Shown piece after piece: positions 47,195 through 55,739 of a stretch of DNA of 64,000 bases. The position numbers were made by a program, and so were the translations under genes. The stretch is from Fasciolopsis buskii (Eukaryota > Platyhelminthes > Trematoda > Plagiorchiida > Fasciolidae), in NCBI GenBank assembly GCA_008360955.1, contig LUCM01011113.1, positions 62,001 through 126,000 on the forward strand. The letters are read 5' to 3'. Within the stretch, counting starts at the first letter, position 1. Every line of letters starts with the position of its first letter. The notes under the pieces are model-generated. The model had not been told where the DNA came from and did not search any database. It saw only the letters and a program-made list of their open reading frames with translations.

Positions 47195-47480
47195 AATTCA
47201 TCATCTTCCAACACATCAAGACTTGCCGGAAGTCTTTCACCAGACTAATCACTGACTCTTCCCACTCCATACTCGAACACCTAGCGAAGGGCATTTTCTC
47301 TCCTGTCACTCGTTCCACCTATAAGCACCTTCAAGAACGTACCCGAGCATACAAATGTTCTACTGTTCCGCATTTGGCCAGATTCTTGAAAACCCCCGTA
47401 TCGGCAACATTTCCACTTAAACAAGCCTGGAGTGATTTGTACATAGATCTCATATTTCTGAGCCCTCACTGTGCACGTTT
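47195..47480 (+). mobile_element. CR1-like LINE, RT C-terminal fragment
   Basis: One plus-strand frame reads TRLITDSSHSILEHLAKG, YKHLQERTRAYKCSTVPHLA and RFLKTPVS. It lines up with the C-terminal end of CR1 copy 2 (LSDPSHSLNKDLSK, SNSAVPYLVRILTN). Only the 3' coding end is present, as is usual for 5'-truncated LINE insertions. The minus-strand 69-codon frame is a shadow. Confidence 0.65.
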
Positions 47481-47759
47481 TTTTGTTCACGTAGAGAATG
47501 TGTTTCTGTTACGTGAAAGCTGAATATCCGTTCTTTGGGGTGCATAAAGCATTCACTTGACCCAACCTGACTTGAACACAGTTCTTAGTAAATCCAGTTA
47601 GTAAATTGTTCCGTTGCATTAAAAAACAGATGGTTTAAGTAGGACGAAAAGCTGATGAAAATCTGAGGACCGCAGGATGGGCTCTGGCGGGACCCCGAGG
47701 ATGTTATAGCTATAAACAAACAACGTACGAATAGACATGCGAAATTCTGGCGAACGTAC

Positions 47760-47914
47760 CGCGACACATCAGATGAGTCAGTCTGAACGCTCATATCACG
47801 TTGGAAATGTTCGTGACAGCAGTTGGTACCTGGACGGACATTTTGGGATGGTACGTTCCAAGAAGGCCGTGAGTTCGTGATGGGAAGATGAGAATATGTG
47901 AGGGTGGGCATGTT
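47760..47914 (-). CDS. Gene M exon 7 (unknown protein)
   Basis: Very good acceptor (GTTTTTATCTCCACAG at 47,915) and donor GTCGCG/GTACGT at 47,759. Phase 0 in, phase 2 out. It encodes 51 residues: NMPTLTYSHLPITNSRPSWN, then CCHEHFQRDMSVQTDSSDVS. Ser/Asn/Pro-rich, likely disordered. The frame runs on to 47,585 without splicing, but only this donor keeps phase with exon 8. Confidence 0.62.
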
Positions 47915-48592
47915 CTGTGGAGATAAAAACGTGCCTGAAGGTTACCACGAGTTAAACCTCATTCGTGCAATATATTCTATAAACCGCGAAACAGTTTGAC
48001 AATAACAAGAACGTCACTGTTTGTGGGTCTTTTTGATCTGCGGATATAGCACTCCGCGCCTCAAACTAAATGATGTCCACAATTTTTTGACCGAATGGCA
48101 CACAACAGTGAGTGCAAGACGTCAGGCAGAAACTGATGTATGTTCTTCGTTTGTGTATCTTGCTGACGGTAGGCGTGTACATTTTAGCTGAGTATGTTCG
48201 CATCGTTAGGCGACAGAGACATGAGACTATATCAACTAAGTTGAAAACAGCTGAATAGACTGTTCACGATACAGGCGACTAAGTCACAAGATCCGTTAAA
48301 CTAGCACTTAGTTGGAAGGCAATGAACGTCGAACGAGAAGAAGTTGATAACCTAGGTATTCATGCCCGTGGCTAAAACGAAACAGATTAATTGTGAATCG
48401 AGTAGATGAAACTGGTTTTGTTTACTTCTCCAGTCTATTTCTTCCATCTCCGTCTGACTGTTTGGAAGATTGTTAGATTTCAATAGGTTTGAACACCAAT
48501 ACGCACTCGATTAGTTCCTTGACGTGAATTAGTACATGGACGAAGTAATGCCGCTTGAAAATTCCATAGAATTTTCGTTTACATCTCCATAG
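47915..48592. other. Intron; no gene seen
   Basis: Frames short and broken; no repeat recognised. Confidence 0.45.
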
Positions 48593-48964
48593 TTTTCATG
48601 GGGAAACGTACGCAATCTGGAACAGGCTATAGTCAGGTCGATCTCCCACGGAGACGTCGTCGTTCATGGATTTTGGGTCGACAATGGACTGTTTCCCGGG
48701 ATAATCAATGGCTGCCTAATGCGGCGTTCATTCTATTATCGAAAAGAACAAAGGTATCAGCGGTTTGATTTTACGCCAGCATTAGGAAAACCATCGAAAT
48801 TCTGGGTGCAGATTTTAAAAAAACCATTCTCTGAGATCGAAATACGGAGATCGAAAAACCAAGCTGCAGCGGGCGGTCAAACAGTCACTCACGAACACGT
48901 AAAACTCTTTGGATTCCCAATTCTCAAATTCCGTTTTACATCGAAAGCATACTTACTCTTATGA
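48593..48964 (+). CDS. Gene P3 exon candidate 6, possibly terminal
   Basis: Strong acceptor (TTTACATCTCCATAG at 48,592). With phase 0 from 44,935 the frame is open for 123 codons to a TGA at 48,962: NLEQAIVRSISHGDVVVHGF, GLFPGIINGCLMRRSFYYRK, PALGKPSKFWVQILKKPFSE, and a basic tail. An internal donor CAAAG/GTATCA at 48,754 could end it earlier. The 3' end overlaps gene M exon 6 by eight bases on the opposite strand. The first half looks like a compact folded domain. No family recognised. Confidence 0.55.
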   Translation, partial: FSWGNVRNLEQAIVRSISHGDVVVHGFWVDNGLFPGIINGCLMRRSFYYRKEQRYQRFDFTPALGKPSKFWVQILKKPFSEIEIRRSKNQAAAGGQTVTHEHVKLFGFPILKFRFTSKAYLLL

Positions 48965-49123
48965 AATCTTGACATGGTGCTTCTTCACGCCATGAATAGG
49001 GTAAGTTACTGTAAGCGTTATTAGTTCTTTGTCTTGTTTCGGAACGAGCCAGTTCAATCTTTCGTCGCAGTCGCCATTGAGCTAATATATCATCTTCTGG
49101 TCTGAGGCAAAGAGGTGGGGAGG
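48957..49123 (-). CDS. Gene M exon 6 (unknown protein, charged WRLRRK segment)
   Basis: Acceptor AAACTTTTTCAG at 49,124 and a perfect donor AGA/GTAAGT at 48,956. Phase 1 in, phase 0 out. It encodes 55 residues: LCLRPEDDILAQWRLRRKIE, then ARSETRQRTNNAYSNLPYSW. The EDDILAQWRLRRK piece resembles short conserved basic helices I recall from proline/serine-rich or ciliary/centrosomal-type proteins. That is memory, not evidence, and no name is given. Best motif for a homology search of gene M. Confidence 0.72.
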
Positions 49124-49209
49124 CTGAAAAAGTTTGGAATAATACCTGTCATTAACGAAGACGATGACAAAGATATCGTTAACAGGAGTGTGAATAGACG
49201 TTCACCTAC

Positions 49210-49301
49210 CTCGTGGCTCAAAGCTCTGGAGATGCTTCAAACGAGTAGATCGTGGAGGATAAACATTGACCAGATCCACCTTGGATGTTTCTTCTATCCA
49301 G
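49210..49301 (-). CDS. Gene M exon 5 (unknown protein)
   Basis: Acceptor AACTCCCCATCCCAAAG at 49,302 and consensus donor CACGAG/GTAGGT at 49,209. Phase 2 in, phase 1 out. It reads WIEETSKVDLVNVYPPRSTR and continues LKHLQSFEPR. It is separated from exon 6 by an 86-bp intron, one of the few short introns here. Confidence 0.66.
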
Positions 49302-49899
49302 CTTTGGGATGGGGAGTTAATCAAAGAATGCACAGAAACAAAAAAGTCCATTTCCACCTGGAGTAACACTTTAGTGGAGTACGCCATTCAAGAGAAAGCA
49401 GTGACTTCTACAATCAACAAACCCAGTGAGTCAACACATCTGCCTACGACCTCTTAGCTTGTCTTCTAAATTCTCAAGTGATGAAAAGCTGCTATTCCTC
49501 AGATTGTTACAGCGAATCTACTGGAGCTCTTGCTATTTTCGTGCACCCTATTAGAGGCAGACCCATTGTGAGACTGTGATTACATTTGAAACGAAAACTA
49601 CACAGGAAAAATTAAAAACAAGTAAACGTGCTTTGGCATCCACACATGGGAATATGCAGGCAACTCAGGCCAGAGGTGCATGCTACTGGGGGCATCCCTC
49701 CCTGTATTGTGCATAAGGGAATGGCCGCCATCCAGGTCGCTAGCTATGAATTGAGCAAGGCCATTGCCCCTTCTCTGTTCCACTGACCCACCAAGGCTTT
49801 TGAGAAGAGGGGTATGAACTGGTCAACTAGCCACCGGCTCGTCTGGAATGATTTTATTACCATGCAGAACGCGTTTGGCCGCGCAAAGGCAAGAGGTAG
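49302..49899. other. No supported gene
   Basis: Intron of gene M, then the left flank or 5' end of the next LINE. Confidence 0.45.
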
Positions 49900-51720
49900 A
49901 TTCTAGAATAAAAGAGGCCTGCTCTGGACTGGGCCACCGAGTATTACAAGACCCCACAACTACGAATATGACTGATCTTTGTGCAAACGTTTCTCACTCT
50001 CCATGTATTCAAGAAAGTGACCTACCAACATACACAACTGTTTGTTCCTTTATTGGTTTGTGTTACTCCACTTCCCACCCAATTATCTTACATTCTTTGG
50101 GAACTGCAGTCATTGGAATAAGTCTCTCACGTTCTCCCTTAGACAACATCCAAATCTCACTGGACCCACTTTCGCCGGCTGATGTACTTCTTCGTCTTTG
50201 GTGTCCCATAAAATTAACCACATTCAACATGTGAACACTGATGCGCATAGGTCAACAAGGATATTTATTTCGTGTTCTGAAGACCCTTGCCGTTGAAGTA
50301 CGCTGTATCCAAGAGACTCGCATTCAAGACTGCAGCTCTGTTATCCAACTGACATCCCCATTCAGTCCTTTCGTAAAGTTTCATCTGCACCTTCCTATGG
50401 ATCCTGAAGCTGCAGCTTCTGGTTTTACTGGGATTGTCGTGGCTCTCCGTGAGAGAGTTGAGGCTGCACTGCTTAACTGGATCCCAGTCGACAGCCGAGT
50501 ATGCGCAGTCAGACTTAGCCGGAGCAGGCTGAGTTTTGTACTGATCGTGGATGCATCGACCACACTTTAACTCCTCGACAGATGTCAGATCACTGTTTTA
50601 CTTTCCAAAGGCCAACGATTGTTGTGTTGCTAGGATTTCGTGCAGCCTTTGACTCCGTTGTTCAGTCTGCACTGTGGCACTGTTTGTTTAAGAATGAAGT
50701 ACCTACGGAGTATGTGTCAGTCCTCATCTTAGGTCAGGTTAGGGTTTATGACCAGCTTTCCCCATCCTTCGTCGTCTCCAGTGGAGTACGATAGGCCGTT
50801 CTATGGCACCACTTCTTTTCAGCTTTGCCATAGAGGATATTCTACAGAACACTATCCGGTCTTTAAGACAGTGAGGTTGAACTCCACCAGCGGAACAGAG
50901 TTTTGACTTCGAATGCGCTGATATCTCTTTGCTGATTGACAATGCCAAGCAATTCCACACTCGTTAGATTGCGTGGAGGTTGAGGCATTCACATACGGTA
51001 TGTGCTTTGCATCTTCAAAATGCAAAACACTTCTTCAAGCTTAGCAACACCCTGTACTTGTATCCTTCCTTTGTGGTGATCGGTTAGAAGCAGTCAATAG
51101 CTTCAGGTACCCCGGGAGTCTGATCACACCTAGTGGAGGTGTCACGAAAGGGGCCTCATCACGAATTACGAAAGCCAGAGCAGCTTTCGCGAACCTACGT
51201 CACATGTAGTGCCGCCATGACATCCGGCATTCCCTCAAGGGATAAGTGTACACTGCCACAGTTAGTAGTAATCTTTACGATTGCAGGATTTGGCCTATTC
51301 GTGTTGAGGATGCCCAGCGACTCTGTGCATTCAATCACTTATGTCTCCGAAACATTCATTGTTCGTGTCTGGTAGGAACATTGAGTGAGCAATGACGGGG
51401 TGCGTCGTCATGTGTTGGGTGCAGACAGTCGTCCTCTGACTGAAGTAATCGCTCTACATCACCTTCGGTGGCTTAGACAAGTGCTGTGTATGTCTGCCCA
51501 TCGTCTATTTTTTCGTACTCTTTTTGCACGTGCCGGGTGCTGGACAAGGCTAGATGAAGTGATGTGCCGGTCAGGCTATGACTTTGTGTAGAGGTATGAA
51601 GAACTAGGTTTCGTCTTTGGGCTCGCTTGGTGCTTCCCGCCTTCCTGGCTGGGATCCACGAGATGAGGACAGCTGTTGATTAGAGAGGCTGATTCAGAAC
51701 CAAATCCTTTGGCGCGATTG
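49900..51720 (+). mobile_element. RTE-like LINE, internally deleted copy
   Basis: Order on the plus strand: a pre-endonuclease block (49,900-50,230) parallel to those of the 19.6- and 57.7-kb copies; endonuclease N-terminus (50,241-50,510: TRIQDCSSVIQLTSP, LLNWIPVDSRVCAVRL); an abrupt jump into the RT fingers (50,515 on: CIDHILTPRQ, AFDSVVQSALWHCLF, a GRVRAYNHLSPLF-like block); then RITKARAAFANL, IRVEDAQRLCAFN, LHHLRWLRQVLCM and LPGWDPRDE. The deletion removes most of the endonuclease and the RT start. Several frame breaks. Inserted antisense to gene M. Confidence 0.82.
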
Positions 51721-52093
51721 CAGTATGGCCTGCCTGTAGATCTCCCCCCACCCTAAAACACCGAAAAAAAATTATAGAAAATCACAATATGATTGTGATG
51801 AAAACAATTGGTTTGTCACTGTTCATTAGTTTTCCCTCTTCTATCCATGTCCTGTTTGTAGAACTCATCCCCCTTAAAAATAATCGGAAAACAACCAAAA
51901 TGTATGTACTGCGAAGGAGCAAAGATAAACAACTGGTTTGTCATTTATTACTTTATCCCTCTTTCACCCGCTTTCTGTAAAATGTTGTTGCATTGGCGTC
52001 ATGCTTGTAGTCTATACATATGTATGTATACATATGGAAACTGAAAAACAATCAATCAAAGGATGTCTGATGCAAACAGTTAACGAGGGGCAC
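51721..52093. other. LINE tail and intron
   Basis: Starts with an A-rich stretch directly after the LINE C-terminus (51,760-51,790), consistent with a LINE tail. The rest is intron of gene M. Confidence 0.45.
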
Positions 52094-52308
52094 CTTTTCA
52101 AACGTGGCACATCAAAATTTGGTTCTATTAAAGAACTATCTTCTACAGACTGTTCATTAGATGATACGAGTTGTGCTTGTGTTGATTCGTGCTCACGCAC
52201 TGGTAGGTCAAGCCAGTCGGATTGAATCATCTGGCAATTCTCTTCATCCAGTGGTTGCCCGTTGCCGAATATAGCTTCGTCTTTGTTTGTTGATGCACCA
52301 AAATCATC
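52094..52308 (-). CDS. Gene M exon 4 (unknown protein, acidic)
   Basis: Very good acceptor (CCACTTCCTCCTTAG at 52,309) and donor GAAAAG/GTGCCC at 52,093. Phase 0 in, phase 2 out. It encodes 71 residues, strongly acidic (DDFGASTNKDEAIFGNGQPL, MIQSDWLDLPVREHEST, QSVEDSSLIEPNFDVPR). The plus strand is open too but without a good acceptor. Likely disordered or a docking region. Confidence 0.66.
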
Positions 52309-53199
52309 CTAAGGAGGAAGTGGTTTATACCATTGACTAACGCGATCTTGTAAATCAAAAAAAAATGCAAAAGAATAATATTTAAACATCGAAAAAAATT
52401 TTAGTCTTCCACTTTGATGCTTTCGTTAGGAAACATTTTACGATAATTATTAATTTTCACCATCATGATCCACTGTTAGTATAAAAGCAGTTACTTCATG
52501 AAGTAAATAGAATATTGGGCAAGTGCCTAGAGAAGTCGTTGGAAGTTGCTGATTTTTACTCTCCTTAGATAAGAATGATGTTTCTGTACCGAAATTATAT
52601 GTAATCAGGAAGCAGTCATACGGAAAAACGGATTTTCACACACGTTCTAAAAAATTGACTCCGTATTGCTAGTCACGGGGCCCACGCAAAAATAGGAAAT
52701 GTACGTCTCGGCATTCAATCCACAAACCGGGTTAAACGCATCCAATGCGTACAGTCAACAGCAGATCGAGCAAAATCGACCATCGAATGACCTGGCTATT
52801 GAATGTTTCTATTACTTAGGTGAACTAGCACAAATAAATCACGACTTCTTCGTAATAACATCATAGACAACCCGCCCTATACCTGCGTTTTCGACAGTAA
52901 GAGAGATGGAAATACAATTGGACAACCACTTACAACTTACTAGGAACAATTAAACCCCACTGAAATCGGAAAAAGACTAAAAAATAAATGGAACTATGAA
53001 ACTGTTGGAACTCTTTAGTGCCACATTACTATCAGACGTGAGGGAACACGGCGAATGCGGAAAGGTTTATGCAGTTTCTTCTCAGATATATGAGTCTACA
53101 CATTCCGAGCTTCATTTCTTTTCCGTAGGCATCACTCGTTAAAATAGAAATTTGTTGTGACAGATTCGATCGATTATGGTCAAAAATCGACAAACTTAC
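52309..53199. other. Intron; nothing supported
   Basis: A possible 19-bp minus-strand segment near 52,940 with acceptor CCGATTTCAG and donor CTA/GTAAGT was considered too uncertain. Confidence 0.4.
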
Positions 53200-53223
53200 C
53201 AATGACTCCTGATCGCACCAAAA
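53200..53223 (-). CDS. Gene M exon 3, possible 24-bp micro-exon
   Basis: Consensus donor CATTG/GTAAGT at 53,199 and acceptor CAATATACATCTAG at 53,224 bound exactly 24 bases, reading FWCDQESL in the phase 0/0 required between exons 2 (or 1) and 4. The acceptor's pyrimidine tract is weak. Flukes are known to use in-frame micro-exons, so length divisible by three is suggestive, not proof. Confidence 0.35.
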
Positions 53224-54296
53224 CTAGATGTATATTGGACATACACTCAGATTTATAAATTGGGTGGTACGATCGCATTTACATCCAACAACTAACCATT
53301 CAATTATTGTCACTATATATACATATCTATATATGACAGCTACTGTGGGGTCAATACAGAATATAATACAAAGTACAATACAAAACAGTTCCGTTCGGTG
53401 GGATATTGTTCATAAAGTATTTTTTTTATCCGTTTATGACTGCAAGCAACTCTATGTTTCATTTATCCACAAAACCAGATTAGAGATGATTCATGTCAAA
53501 AATGAACACTGTTAGAACTATGGCTATCATAGAGACCATAGCCTTATGAGTCCCACCCGGTCCGACTACACATTCAGTGTCTTGGCCGGCAACGGTTTAG
53601 ATACCGTAGACAGGAATTTTACGAATGATGCGGGTATGTGGATGTTAGAACCAGGAATAATCATCTAACCGAAATATTATTTCCCTAACTAAGAAGAGAT
53701 TCCTCGCTATCACATGCTAGTCGATCGTATCTAATGAGTGAGCCTATTCGGAACATTACACTGATTTAATGAGATCACCTCGTAGCACCGCTGCAGTATT
53801 GCTGACAAAATAGCCCGTTTTACTGGGACATTCTGAATCGGGCGACATTTCCCCGCAGATAAACCCTAAATTTGGCACGAGAAACGTCATGGACGTCGAA
53901 GCAAAAAAGGAAGCATGAAAATGAACTTTTAGTGATAAAGTTCAATAGAACCACAGAGAGCCAACTGATGTTGCCAATTGACTGTGAATTCCGATTCGCA
54001 ATCGTTCGTCCCGGGATGAGATGGATATGCACTCCTAATGATTCCCAACAAAAAATAGAACAGGTGTTAACACAATTTTCTGGTCGTGGGCTAGGCATCG
54101 AAATCACATGCTGATTAACTGTCTGAATCTGTGGACGCGATCTAACCTGAGATTTTCAAACGCGCGAACAGCAGATGACGAAAAAACCTGATATTACAAA
54201 TCAGCAAAAGAGGACTAGTTGTAATACTCTTCTGGACTAACTCCTTGTGCAGCTTGTTATGTAAAATAAGTTGAACGATGGATAACACATACTCAC
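53224..54296. other. No supported gene
   Basis: Long frames exist on both strands at 53,820-54,114. The plus one (QLMLPIDCEFRFAIVRPG, QKIEQVLTQFSGRGLGI) is protein-like but has no acceptor with a pyrimidine tract and no donor. Recorded as a possible unassigned exon. Confidence 0.35.
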
Positions 54297-54375
54297 AACG
54301 TTGCCAGGGGAACCTTTTCCCACCCTCAGAGACGGTGATCTGGATATTCGTGGCCTCGGAGGTCTTTCAAGTATT
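54297..54375 (-). CDS. Gene M exon 2, possibly optional
   Basis: Excellent acceptor (TGCTTATTTTTACCCCAG at 54,376) and consensus-like donor ACGTT/GTGAGT at 54,296. Only one frame is open (phase 2 in, phase 0 out), reading ILERPPRPRISRSPSLRVGK. The following exons accept phase 0. If it is used, exon 1 must be read in phase 2, and that frame of exon 1 is also open, so inclusion and skipping both give open products with different exon 1 peptides. Confidence 0.42.
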
Positions 54376-55457
54376 CTGGGGTAAAAATAAGCAAAAAATT
54401 CTGATCTCATTTTGTTTCTGTTTTGCTAAAGTAAAAATTTTTATTCCACTGTTGAGCTGGATTATATGATCCCGAACATAATTAAGGAACTTGAAATTGC
54501 CAAAGACATCTCGTAATGTCTAATTTTTGCCTCCTTACCACGGCTTCTTCCGGGTAGCAAAATCAGAGCAGAATGAACAGCGATTACTGTTAACGCTCCT
54601 GTAAACCAAACCACGATCCTAACTTACAAAATATTTCTCCACATATTGTTTGGTAAAATGGGGAAACGAACATCCGTTATAGCGACTGATTTTGAGCGTA
54701 GTAAAGCTGCTTTAGGAACAAGTAAAATTTCACAATGTGCTATTTGGATCAAGAAGACACTAAGCCACCAAAAGTGCATTCTATTAGTTCCTACCTGGAA
54801 TTTTAATGAGAATGAAGTAACTTGCTCAGAAAGTCATGAAGGACAACTGTATATACTTAGATTAGTTGCACTCATTTGCTTATTAGAACGCACAGAATAG
54901 ATCATACTTTAATTACCTCTGTTCATGTCGAACCAAATTAAAAAAGCACTAGTAGCAAGACCGCTGAACTCTTCACAGACTTCATGAAAGCCAAGAAAAT
55001 ACTGCATAACTGAATTAACTAATTACCAATGGTGTCTAAAAGAAGGAAAAATTTGCATGCAAAACTGTGGGTCAGTATAAAGTAAACACGTTTGAACTGG
55101 TTTTCGAGCTTTGTCGACCCATCAGTTCGGCACATGCGTTCACGGCCCCCAAATTGCCGGCTTAGAGAAGCCTAGGTAAAACCTAGTGCATAAAAATCAC
55201 AAATGGCTTTTGTTTCAGTATCCACTTCTGTAGCTGACTTTCCAATGTCTAGGCAAATAACGACGAACTAGGATGCAGCAGTCAAAAGACATTTCCATGA
55301 ATTTTAATGACAGCTGACCGTTGGTGCTAAATGACTATTATAAAAACGTAAGACAATGAAAAAACTGAAAAAACGATACTATTCACACTAAGCCGATTGA
55401 AAATAAACAGCAGATTTTGTGCAGTGTTCAATCTTTGACAAACAATATTTGACTAAC
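54376..55457. other. Intron; one unassigned plus-strand frame
   Basis: A plus-strand frame at 54,646-54,900 (MGKRTSVIATDFERSKAALG ... stop) looks protein-like and starts with ATG codons, but has no promoter, acceptor or donor that I can support. Confidence 0.35.
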
Positions 55458-55499
55458 CTTGTGTTGTTTGTTGTCAGATGTCTCATTTGGATCGTCTTT
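55458..55499 (-). CDS. Gene M exon 1 of the visible chain (42 bp)
   Basis: A small exon with clean signals: acceptor TTACTTCCATTTGCAG at 55,500 and donor CACAAG/GTTAGT at 55,457. In phase 0 it reads KDDPNETSDNKQHK (joins exon 3 or 4). In phase 2 it reads KTIQMRHLTTNNT (joins exon 2). It is an internal exon, so the true start of gene M lies further right, beyond or within the LINE-rich region. Confidence 0.5.
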
Positions 55500-55739
55500 C
55501 TGCAAATGGAAGTAAAATGACAAAATTAGATTGATTCGCAGTTGCGTCCCCCACCAGTATAGTTTATTCACTTGTGAAGTTCCAGTGTTGTTTTCAAACT
55601 GACGTCCTTTTCATCAATGTTTCCGAGGTGAGATTTTTATGCCTATTCACCATACTCTAACTTAATCACCGGCGAAGATGAAAAAGAAGCGCTTTGCAAA
55701 GTTCATCATATCCATACTGGCTCTTGCTGTCTCCACCTC
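55500..55739. other. No gene seen
   Basis: Short spacer between gene M exon 1 and the LINE 3' end. No features recognised. Confidence 0.5.
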
